Shown here: positions 13,608 to 19,919 of the stretch, in pieces
Layout: every line of letters begins with the position of its first letter
Position numbering within the stretch: the stretch's first letter is position 1
From: an uncultured Gammaproteobacteria bacterium
Lineage (GTDB): Bacteria > Pseudomonadota > Gammaproteobacteria > Halothiobacillales > Halothiobacillaceae
Direction: 5' to 3'
Length of the DNA stretch: 19,919 bases
Assembly (NCBI GenBank): GCA_938004235.1
Contig: CALKWL010000306.1
Span: 1 to 19,919, forward strand
The notes under the pieces: model-generated
The model's input: the letters and a program-made list of their open reading frames with translations, nothing else
Databases searched by the model: none
Told to the model about the DNA's origin: nothing
Program-made: the position numbers and the translations under genes

Positions 13608-14699
13608 ATGGATGCGGTAACGCTATTGTTGGGCAGCGTATTGCTGATTGCTGTGGTGTTTGGCGCAGCGGCGCAGTTTTCGCGGGTGTGTCTGCCGGGC
13701 GGCTTGCGTGAGTGGGTTCTTGACGGCAAGCGCAGCCGCATTTCGGCCTATCTGATTGCCATCGGCGCGGCAGTTTTTTTTACCGCCTTGCTGCAAGCCT
13801 TTGCCGGGATCGATCTTGGTGACACCAAGCCACCGTATCGCAGCCCGCAATTTGCCTGGGGGCGTTACATTCTTGGCGGTTTTATCTTCGGCGTGGGTAT
13901 GGTGATGACGCGCGGCTGTCCGGCGCGCAATCTGGTCAAACTGGGGCAGGGTAATCTGCAATCCTTGCCGGTGTTGATCGTGGTGGCGCTGACCGCGTAT
14001 GTGATGACGCGCACGCCGGTGTATGCCGAGTGGTTTGCGCCGTGGGTTGGGGTGTTGTCGCTGGATTTAACCCGCTTTGGCATTGCGCATCAGGATTTGG
14101 CCAGCCTGTTCGGCGGCGATATGGGCATGAGCGTGGTGCTTGGCGTGTTGATTGCGGTCGCCTTCTGGTGGGTGGCGGCGCAATGGCTGCAATTTCGCCA
14201 AGGCGTGTGGGTGTGGTTGGGCGCAAGCTTGGTGGGATTGATGGTTGCGTTCGCTTACGCCTTTACAGGTGGCCGTTTGGGACAGGCCGCGCAAGAGGCT
14301 GCCGAGTTGATGGATACCCCGCCGGAAGGTTTGGGTGTGCAGTCGTTTACCTTCAGCGCGCCGCTGGGCGATGTGGTGCATTTTCTCGGCCATCCGAGTG
14401 CCACAACCATCACCTTTGGTGTGGTGGCGGTGGTCGGCGTTTTGCTTGGTGCGTGGGTCAGTGCCATGGTGCGGCGCGAATTCAAGCTGATTCCCTTTGG
14501 CAATCTGCGCGAGTGGCTGATTACCATGAGCGGCGCTGTATTGGCCGGCGTGGGCAGCGTGCTGGCCATGGGCTGTACTGTCGGTCAGGGCTTTAGCGGG
14601 GTGGCAAGTCTGGCTTTAGGCTCGTTTGTGGCGCTGGCTGCTATCGTCGCTGGTGGTGTGATGGCGCACAAAATGAGTGTGGTATGGGCGGGAAAGTGA
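13608..14699 (+). CDS. YeeE/YedE-family sulfur-compound transporter
   Basis: The 363-residue inner-membrane protein has about nine or ten hydrophobic segments and belongs to the YeeE/YedE (Sulf_transp) family, whose studied members import thiosulfate. It shows the three conserved cysteine motifs of the full-length form: AQFSRVCLPGG (C28), MTRGCPARNLVKLGQGN (C104) and AMGCTVGQGFSG (C323), which would pass the substrate through the pore. I chose the ATG at 13608, five bases after AGGGG; an in-frame ATG at 13545 adds a 21-residue tail with no binding site. No sulfur-transfer (TusA-like) gene is adjacent. Its stop lies three bases from the end of the convergent mazF-like gene. Confidence 0.87.
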   Translation: MDAVTLLLGSVLLIAVVFGAAAQFSRVCLPGGLREWVLDGKRSRISAYLIAIGAAVFFTALLQAFAGIDLGDTKPPYRSPQFAWGRYILGGFIFGVGMVMTRGCPARNLVKLGQGNLQSLPVLIVVALTAYVMTRTPVYAEWFAPWVGVLSLDLTRFGIAHQDLASLFGGDMGMSVVLGVLIAVAFWWVAAQWLQFRQGVWVWLGASLVGLMVAFAYAFTGGRLGQAAQEAAELMDTPPEGLGVQSFTFSAPLGDVVHFLGHPSATTITFGVVAVVGVLLGAWVSAMVRREFKLIPFGNLREWLITMSGAVLAGVGSVLAMGCTVGQGFSGVASLALGSFVALAAIVAGGVMAHKMSVVWAGK

Positions 14700-14702
14700 G
14701 CG

Positions 14703-15026
14703 TCAGGCAATGCCCAAAAATACGGCAAGGGCGCGGTTGACTTCAAGGAGGATGCGATCATCAAGGCATCCAAAAGGTTCTCCCACTTTGGCTTGTGTCA
14801 CCGTGTAGGGTTTGTCCAGCATGACTTGCGACAGCTTGTGTAGCCCGTTGCTCTCAGTAGGCGGGACGCTGACCCGAAACAGTGGCGCACTGCGTATTTC
14901 TCCGGTAATGGGCAAGACAACCACGGAGGGATGATCCAAAAACAGGTTGGCCTGGATAATGAGTGCTGGGCGCGGCTTGCCAAAGTCTCCAGGCAAAGAC
15001 ACGGTGACGAGATCGCCGCGCTTCAT
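14703..15026 (-). CDS. mazF: MazF/PemK-family mRNA interferase toxin
   Basis: The 107-residue protein begins MKRGDLVTVSLPGDFGKPRP and continues with ALIIQAN, VVVLPITGEIRSAPLFRVSV and KLSQVMLDKPYTV, the order of conserved blocks in MazF/PemK ribosome-independent endoribonucleases. The GD and KPRPALI segments form the substrate-binding loop region, and the Ser in SQVMLD is the usual conserved one. It overlaps the antitoxin gene by four bases (ATGA). MazF of E. coli has 111 residues. Its cleavage sequence cannot be predicted. Confidence 0.92.
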   Translation of the reverse strand: MKRGDLVTVSLPGDFGKPRPALIIQANLFLDHPSVVVLPITGEIRSAPLFRVSVPPTESNGLHKLSQVMLDKPYTVTQAKVGEPFGCLDDRILLEVNRALAVFLGIA

Positions 15027-15235
15027 TTCCAGCCTTCAATATCAGCGGCGTGCTCAATCCACTCCAGAATTTCTTGCTCCTGTGGGTCATTGCGAATCAA
15101 CAAGGATTGACGACGGCACTCTTCCGCAAAGCCGGGGGCACGCGTGTCCGGTACCCATATTTGCACAGGGCGCAAGCCGGAAGCGCGCAGGGCCGCGCGG
15201 TGTTTTTGTACGCGGGCGGTAGCATGGGTGCGCAT
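15023..15235 (-). CDS. MazE-family antitoxin (DUF3018 type)
   Basis: The 70-residue product, MRTHATARVQKHRAALRASG followed by LRPVQIWVPDTRAPGFAEEC and a C-terminal IEHAADIEGWK, is typical of the DUF3018 antitoxins that partner MazF-type toxins. I chose the ATG at 15235, with GAGG eight bases upstream. An open frame continues to 15301 but adds residues not seen in the family. Direct repeats TGTAACA/TGTAACG in the upstream 40 bases (about 15257-15272) could be the operator. The stop overlaps the toxin start. Confidence 0.88.
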   Translation of the reverse strand: MRTHATARVQKHRAALRASGLRPVQIWVPDTRAPGFAEECRRQSLLIRNDPQEQEILEWIEHAADIEGWK

Positions 15236-15306
15236 GGCAAAACCTCGAAGCATGATGTGTAACATGTAACGCATGGTATGGCGCTGTGGCGAGACATGCA
15301 AGAACG

Positions 15307-15333
15307 GGCCGCTGAAATACTGTGTCAGCGGCC
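15307..15333. other. Perfect hairpin after nirD
   Basis: GGCCGCTGA (15307-15315) and TCAGCGGCC (15325-15333) form a 9-bp stem 44 bases past the nirD stop. No T run follows in either direction, so it may be a transcript-stabilising structure or a weak terminator of the nir operon. Confidence 0.45.
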
Positions 15334-15376
15334 AGATCGCGTCGAGATGAGTTTGAAGGGTGTCAGCGGCTGTGCG

Positions 15377-15718
15377 TCAGGCCGCCACCAAAACCCGTCC
15401 GGCTTCGATACGCACCGCCCATGCGGGCACGCTGAGGCTCTCGTCTTCCAGGCAGTGGCCATCACGCAAGCGGTAGTGTTGCTTGTAGAGCGGCGAGGCG
15501 ACGACGCGCTCGCCCTTGATGTCGCCCAGAATGCCGCGTGCGAGCACGTTGGCATGGCCTTTGGGGTCGAAGTTGGCGAGCGCGAAGACTTTTTCGTCAC
15601 TGTCGGGCAGGTGGAACAGGGCGATTTGAGTATCGCCCACACGTGCGGCAAGGCCGGCGTTGGGCGGCAGGTCGGCTAGGGCGCAGAGGTCGATCCAGTG
15701 TTGTGTGGTGGTGGTCAT
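15377..15718 (-). CDS. nirD: Nitrite reductase small subunit
   Basis: NirD is the Rieske-fold small subunit of the cytoplasmic NADH-dependent nitrite reductase, which reduces nitrite to ammonium together with NirB. The 113-residue product (WIDLCALADLPPNAGLAARV, IALFHLPDSDEKVFALANFD, GDIKGERVVASPLYKQHYRL, SLSVPAWAVRIEAGRVLV) matches NirD, which in E. coli has 108 residues. As in other NirD proteins, the Cys/His ligands of a true Rieske cluster are absent. The ATG at 15718 overlaps the stop of the amidotransferase gene by four bases, so translation is coupled. The larger open frame upstream belongs to another reading frame of that gene. Confidence 0.94.
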   Translation of the reverse strand: MTTTTQHWIDLCALADLPPNAGLAARVGDTQIALFHLPDSDEKVFALANFDPKGHANVLARGILGDIKGERVVASPLYKQHYRLRDGHCLEDESLSVPAWAVRIEAGRVLVAA

Positions 15719-16416
15719 GATGTTCTCGCGTGTTGGGTGAATGAGTCCAGCAGGGCAAACAGCGCACTGCGCATGGCGGGGTAGGCCTCTGTTTCGGCAC
15801 GCATCCGTTCGGCGCTTTGCATCCAGCGGCCCTGGCCGGGGGGTGGGATGAGGTAGACGGCATCCTCGCGGCAGAAGTCCTCCACCATCTCGGCGGTCGT
15901 TTCGATATGGCATTGCAGGCCGAGCGCCAGGCCGTCGGCGGCAAGGAACATCTGGTTGCGGCAACCCTCGCTTTCGGCGAAAAGACGCGCATCGGCGGGC
16001 AGGTCGAAGGTGTCGCCATGCCAGTGCAGCACGTCCAGCGTGTCGGGCAGCGGTAACACCTCAGCGGTTTTGCGGATCGGCCAGAAGCCGACTTCGCGCT
16101 GGTCATTGGGGTACACCGCCGCGCCCAGCGTCAGCGCAATTTGTTGTGCGCCCAGGCAAATGCCGACAACCGGCTTGCCAGCCGCAAGCGTGGCCTTGAT
16201 GAGTTCGCGTTCAGGCGCAAGCCAGGGGTGCTCGCTCTGGTCGTGCACGCTCATATCGCCACCGAGCACGACCAGCAGGTCGAAGTCATCGACTTGCGGC
16301 GCAGTGTCCTCCTGATAGAGATGGACAATGCGCTGGGTGTGTCCGCGCGCGTTTGCCCAGTCGGCAATGCTGCCTGGGCCTTCGTGGGACATGTGTTGCA
16401 GGATGGTGATGTTCAT
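15715..16416 (-). CDS. Class I glutamine amidotransferase-like protein
   Basis: The 233-residue protein is a stand-alone class I (GATase1) domain. The nucleophile elbow is PVVGICLGAQQIA with C87, the second motif is LHWHGDTFDLP (130-140), and the other triad members are in GLQCHIE, H170 and E172. Such enzymes release ammonia from glutamine or hydrolyse gamma-glutamyl compounds; the acceptor is unknown. It is not GuaA, as it lacks the ATP pyrophosphatase domain. It lies between nirB and nirD, overlapping the latter by four bases, so it is co-expressed with nitrite reductase. This may link it to nitrogen metabolism. Relatives adjacent to nitrate-assimilation genes are known, but I cannot assign a reaction. 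Confidence 0.85.
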   Translation of the reverse strand: MNITILQHMSHEGPGSIADWANARGHTQRIVHLYQEDTAPQVDDFDLLVVLGGDMSVHDQSEHPWLAPERELIKATLAAGKPVVGICLGAQQIALTLGAAVYPNDQREVGFWPIRKTAEVLPLPDTLDVLHWHGDTFDLPADARLFAESEGCRNQMFLAADGLALGLQCHIETTAEMVEDFCREDAVYLIPPPGQGRWMQSAERMRAETEAYPAMRSALFALLDSFTQHARTS

Positions 16417-16445
16417 GGTTTTTGACTCGTTTTAGCCACAGTGTT

Positions 16446-16544
16446 GTAGGGTGGATAAGCGTAGCGCATCCGCCAATGCTCGTGGAGTCAAGGTGGATGC
16501 GCTGCGCTTATCCACCCTACGGCGCTTGGCCCCCGTCAAGGGGG
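16446..16544. repeat. Inverted repeat of the GGATAAGCG type plus a short GC hairpin
   Basis: Arms of 29 bases at 16446-16474 and 16492-16520 (GTAGGGTGGATAAGCG... and its reverse complement) differ at two positions, with a 17-base spacer. CCCCCGTCAAGGGGG at 16530-16544 follows and repeats, inverted, the core found at 9676-9690. The element separates nirB from the amidotransferase gene inside the operon. Confidence 0.8.
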
Positions 16545-16571
16545 ATAGCGCAGCGAGGGGGCAGGGCTAAC

Positions 16572-19109
16572 TCAAGCCGCCGCCGCGTGGATTTCCTTTT
16601 CCTCGACCGTAGCAGGGCGAATCTGACCGCGCTCTTCGACGAAGATCACGTTTTCATCCGGCGTATCGCTATTCACAAAGGCGCGGAACAGTTTGACCCG
16701 CTCGGGGTTCTCAACCGTGGTTTTCCACTCGCATTGGTAGGTGTCGGCCACATGCTGCATCTGCGCTTCCAGCTCCGCGCCAAGCCCCAGTGAGTCGTGA
16801 ATAACCACCTCACGCAGATAATCCAGCCCGCCTTCGAGATTGTCCATCCATACGCTGGTGCGTTGCAGGCGGTCGGCGGTCTTGATGTAGAACATCAGGT
16901 AGCGGTCGATGTATTTGACCAGGGTTTCCTTGTCGAGATCGGAGGCAAACAGGTCGGCATGGCGCGGTTTCATGCCGCCATTGCCGCAGACATATAGGTT
17001 CCAGCCCTTGTCGGTGGCGATAATGCCCACGTCCTTGCCCTGCGCCTCGGCGCATTCGCGCGTGCAGCCGGAGACGCCGAACTTGATCTTGTGCGGTGCG
17101 CGCAGACCCTTGTAGCGGTGCTCAAGTTCAATGCCCAGGCTGGTGGAATCCTGCACGCCATAGCGACACCAGGTGGAGCCGACACAGGTTTTTACCGTGC
17201 GCAGCGACTTGCCATAGGCTTGGCCGGTCTCGAAGCCCGCGTCGATCAGCTCTTTCCAGATCAGCGGCAGTTGCTCCAGACGCGCACCGAACATGTCAAT
17301 GCGCACGCCGCCGGTAATCTTGGTGTACAGGCCGTATTTTTTTGCCACCTGACCGATGACGATCAGCTTGTCCGGGGTGATTTCGCCGCCCGGCACACGC
17401 GGCACCACCGAGTAGGTGCCGTCCTTCTGCATATTGGCCAGGTAGCGGTCGTTGGTGTCTTGCAGGCCCAAATGCTCGTCCTTGAGCACGTAGTCGTTCC
17501 ACACCGAGGCCAGAATGGAGCCGACCGCTGGCTTGCAAATATCGCAACCATGTCCTTGACCGTGGCGAGCAAGCAGTTCGTCAAAGGTCTTGATGCCACC
17601 CACGCGCACCAGGTGATACAGCTCCTGGCGCGAGTGGGCGAAATGTTCGCAGATGTCCTTTTTGACTTCGACACCGCGCTGTTCCAGTTCAAAGTCCAGC
17701 ACCTGCTTGACCAGAGCCGCGCAACCGCCGCAGCCGGTGGCGGCCTTGGTGCATGCCTTGAGTTCGGCCACCGTGGTGCAGCCGCCTTCGACAGCAAGTG
17801 TGATGTCGCCCTTGCTGACATTGTGGCAGGAGCAGATCTGCGCGCTGGCGGGCAGGGCGGATACGCCCAGTCCTTTCGGCGCGGTACCGTCACGCGCGGG
17901 CAGGATCAGGCTGTCGGGATGTTCCGGCAGTTTGATGCCGTTCAGCTCCATTTGCAGCAGCGTGCCGTATTCGCTGGCATCGCCCACCAGCACTGCGCCG
18001 AGCAGGGTTTGCGTTTCCGGGCAGACCACGATTTTTTTGTAGATCGCATTCGCGCCATCAACATAGGTGTAGGCCACGCTGCCCGGTGTGGCGCCGTGCG
18101 CATCGCCAATCGAGCCCACGTCCACGCCGAGCAGCTTGAGCTTGGTACTCATGTCTGCGCCTGTGAACGCATTTGCCTTTCCGACCAGCGTGTCGGCCAG
18201 CACCCGCGCCATTTGGTAGCCGGGGGCGACCAGGCCGAACTGCTGCCCGTTCCATAATACGCATTCGCCGATGGCAAAAATGGCCGGGTCGGAGGTGCGG
18301 CAGTGGTTGTCGATCATGATGCCGCCGCGTGGCCCGACACTCAGCCCGCACTCGCGCGCCAGTTGGTCTCGCGGGCGGATACCGGCGGAGAACACGATCA
18401 GGTCGGTTTCCAGGGTCTCGCCGTCGGCAAACACCATGCGGTGGCGGTGGTGTTCGCCTGCTTCGATGCGCCGCGTGTCCTTGTTGGTGTGTACGCGAAT
18501 ATCCAGCGCTTCGATTTTGCGCTTGAGCATCGCCGCGCCGCCATCGTCAAGTTGTGCCGACATCAGGCGTGGGCCGAATTGGATCACATGCGTGTCCAGG
18601 CCGAGTTGCTTGATTGCATTGGCAGCCTCTAACCCCAGCAAACCGCCGCCGACCACTGCGCCGATTTTGGATCGACCCGCCCAGTGGGTAATGGCTTCCA
18701 GGTCTTCGATGGTGCGATATACCAGGCAGGCCTCGCGGTCGCTGCCTTCCATCGGTGGCACGAACGGATAGGAGCCGGTGGCCAGCACCAGCAGGTCGTA
18801 AGGCGTTTCGTGGCCATGCGCATCGGTGACGCATCGGCGCACACGGTCGATGGCGGTGATGGGCGATTTGAGGCGTAATTCGATACCGTGCTGGTCAAAA
18901 AAACCATCGGCGACCATCGACAGATCTTCCGCGCTCTTGCCGCTGAAATATTCGGTCAGGTGTACACGGTCATAAGCGGCGCGGCGTTCTTCGCCGAACA
19001 CGATCACGCGGTGGCTTTGATGCAGGCCGTGATCGACCAGTCTTTCGACAAAGCTGTGGCCGACCATGCCGTGGCCGACGACTAGCAAGGTGGGTAGGTG
19101 AGTGTTCAT
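16572..19109 (-). CDS. nirB: NADH-dependent assimilatory nitrite reductase, large subunit
   Basis: NirB moves electrons from NADH through FAD and a [2Fe-2S] cluster to a siroheme-[4Fe-4S] centre and reduces nitrite to ammonium in the cytoplasm. The 845 residues match E. coli NirB (847). The FAD motif is GHGMVG at 12-17 and the NAD motif GGGLLG at 154-159. The BFD-like [2Fe-2S] ligands are C426, C428, C460 and C463. The siroheme/[4Fe-4S] ligands are C642 and C648 (TCVGSTWCRYG) and C682 and C686 (SGCTRECAEAQ). The ATG at 19109 has GGAG eight bases upstream. The same frame is open upstream into a truncated flavoprotein, so an N-terminally extended product is formally possible. Siroheme comes from CysG; the partner NirD is encoded downstream. 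Confidence 0.95.
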   Translation of the reverse strand: MNTHLPTLLVVGHGMVGHSFVERLVDHGLHQSHRVIVFGEERRAAYDRVHLTEYFSGKSAEDLSMVADGFFDQHGIELRLKSPITAIDRVRRCVTDAHGHETPYDLLVLATGSYPFVPPMEGSDREACLVYRTIEDLEAITHWAGRSKIGAVVGGGLLGLEAANAIKQLGLDTHVIQFGPRLMSAQLDDGGAAMLKRKIEALDIRVHTNKDTRRIEAGEHHRHRMVFADGETLETDLIVFSAGIRPRDQLARECGLSVGPRGGIMIDNHCRTSDPAIFAIGECVLWNGQQFGLVAPGYQMARVLADTLVGKANAFTGADMSTKLKLLGVDVGSIGDAHGATPGSVAYTYVDGANAIYKKIVVCPETQTLLGAVLVGDASEYGTLLQMELNGIKLPEHPDSLILPARDGTAPKGLGVSALPASAQICSCHNVSKGDITLAVEGGCTTVAELKACTKAATGCGGCAALVKQVLDFELEQRGVEVKKDICEHFAHSRQELYHLVRVGGIKTFDELLARHGQGHGCDICKPAVGSILASVWNDYVLKDEHLGLQDTNDRYLANMQKDGTYSVVPRVPGGEITPDKLIVIGQVAKKYGLYTKITGGVRIDMFGARLEQLPLIWKELIDAGFETGQAYGKSLRTVKTCVGSTWCRYGVQDSTSLGIELEHRYKGLRAPHKIKFGVSGCTRECAEAQGKDVGIIATDKGWNLYVCGNGGMKPRHADLFASDLDKETLVKYIDRYLMFYIKTADRLQRTSVWMDNLEGGLDYLREVVIHDSLGLGAELEAQMQHVADTYQCEWKTTVENPERVKLFRAFVNSDTPDENVIFVEERGQIRPATVEEKEIHAAAA

Positions 19110-19667
19110 GGTGGGACTCCTCGCCGTGGTTGCGGCGGATGGTGTGGGTTCGTCGAGGCGGCAGAGCGCCTCGCCAAAAATCAGTGTGGGGCGGGCGGCA
19201 GAAAGATCGCGCCCGCTTTGCATCAGCTCGAAATACCAGCCGCCATCGCCTGCGTCGCCGTACAGTACCGCGCCGCTCAGGCGGCCATCGCGCAGGACGA
19301 GGCGGCGGTAATGGCCATCGATCGGGTCGTACAGGTTGAGCACCTCGCAGCCTTCGCCGCCGTGGAAATCCCCGGCGGAAAAGACTTCGATGCCGGTGAC
19401 CTTGAGGCGCGTGGTCTGCGGCGGCGAGCCGTGGTAGCGCACGCTGGCGTCTCCGGCCAGCACGCGCGCCAGCACCTCGGCCTGTTCCCATAGCGGGGCG
19501 ACCAGGCCAAAGGTTTCGCCGCGATGTTCGATGCACTCGCCTACGGCGAAGATGGTTGAGTCGGAGGTGGTTAGATGGTCGTCCACTTGAATGCCGTGAT
19601 GGCAGGTCAAGCCGCAATTACGCGCAAGCTCGATGCGTGGGCGCACTCCGGCGGTGACCACGACCAG
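19110..19667 (-). pseudogene. C-terminal fragment of a NirB-like NAD(P)/FAD oxidoreductase, open into nirB
   Basis: The 186 codons before the nirB start encode LVVVTAGVRPRIELARNCGL, HHGIQVDDHLTTSDSTIFAV, GECIEHRGETFGLVAPLWEQ and a terminal EALCRLDEPTPSAATTARSP. They align with NirB residues from about 237 to 405, so this was the last part of a paralogous flavoprotein (compare the electron-transfer subunits of assimilatory nitrate reductases). About 240 N-terminal residues, including the FAD and NAD GxGxxG motifs, are missing and replaced by ABC-transporter sequence. There is no stop before the nirB ATG. It cannot work as a reductase in this form. Confidence 0.75.
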
Positions 19668-19919
19668 ATCGGCGGTCTTAATCGTGCTGATGCGGTGGGC
19701 GATCACGAACACCGTGCGATCCATCATGCATAGCCGCATGGCCCGGCGGATGTCGTGTTCGGTCTCGGGGTCGATGGCCGCGGTGGCGTCGTCGAGAATG
19801 AGGATTCGCGGATTGAGCAGGATGGCGCGGGCGATGGCCAGCCGCTGGCGCTGTCCGCCGGACAGCGATGCGCCGCGTTCGCCCAGTTGGGTCGCATAGC
19901 CCGCGGGTAGTTCCTCGAC
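19668..19919 (-). CDS. C-terminal ATPase part of an ABC exporter, cut by the window edge
   Basis: The 84 codons from the right edge encode the second half of an ABC nucleotide-binding domain: signature LSGGQRQRLAIARAILLNP (residues 19-37 of the visible part), Walker B ILILDDATAAID, the D-loop region PETEH, and the H-loop FVIAHRISTIKTAD. The DDATAAIDPETEH form is typical of full-size (TMD-NBD) exporter proteins. The usual end (a strand such as VVVLEHGRIV and about 30 more residues) is missing: the frame passes at about 19656-19680 into flavoprotein sequence. The substrate is unknown. The N-terminal part lies outside the window. Confidence 0.8.

Noticed and set aside
17091..18257. 388-codon plus-strand open frame
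   Set aside because: Antisense to nirB, whose domains are unambiguous; no binding site or domain supports it.
1..19919. tRNA or rRNA genes
   Set aside because: I saw no cloverleaf with a GTTCRA arm or rRNA-like segment. The only GGTTCAAAACC stretch (around 2985-2995) belongs to the cobalamin riboswitch.

Overview
The window looks like chromosomal DNA of a moderately GC-rich Gram-negative proteobacterium. The outer-membrane TonB-dependent receptor, the lipoprotein, the sigma54-type promoter and the REP/REPIN repeats all point that way. I cannot tell Beta- from Gammaproteobacteria from this sequence alone. Its core is an assimilatory nitrate/nitrite reduction locus, interleaved with three toxin-antitoxin (TA) modules and many small inverted repeats.

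Layout. 1-96: edge of an unrecognised minus-strand gene. 375-954: DinJ/YafQ-type TA pair. 996-3110: btuB-like vitamin B12 receptor behind a cobalamin riboswitch. 3132-5588: secreted two-domain phytase-like esterase with its terminator. 5700-6305: DUF4136 lipoprotein. 6496-8048: mobA and ybiB (trpD2), translationally coupled. 8227-9648: cysG. 9878-12631: nasA, assimilatory nitrate reductase. 12650-12773: nasA control region. 13035-13512: RHH/RelE TA pair. 13608-14699: YeeE/YedE sulfur-compound transporter. 14703-15235: MazEF-type pair. 15377-19109: nirB, a class I glutamine amidotransferase, and nirD. 19110-19919: a chimeric open frame made of an ABC exporter ATPase end and the C-terminal part of a NirB-like flavoprotein.

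How the genes fit together. NasA reduces nitrate to nitrite and needs a molybdopterin guanine dinucleotide cofactor, whose last step MobA catalyses. NirBD reduces nitrite to ammonium and needs siroheme, which CysG makes. The nasA leader carries a sigma54-type promoter followed immediately by two stem-loops, each with an A1/G4 hexaloop. The second overlaps an intrinsic terminator. This is the known ANTAR-protein (NasR/NasT) antitermination arrangement, so nasA is probably controlled by both nitrogen status and nitrate/nitrite. No nitrate transporter, NasR/NasST regulator or RAYT transposase lies in the window.

Most unusual points: (1) a REPIN inserted in frame within nasA; (2) an open frame running without a stop from an ABC ATPase through a truncated flavoprotein into nirB, which is either a real gene fusion or an assembly misjoin; (3) the compact sigma54 plus dual-hexaloop leader; (4) a glutamine amidotransferase gene overlapping nirD.
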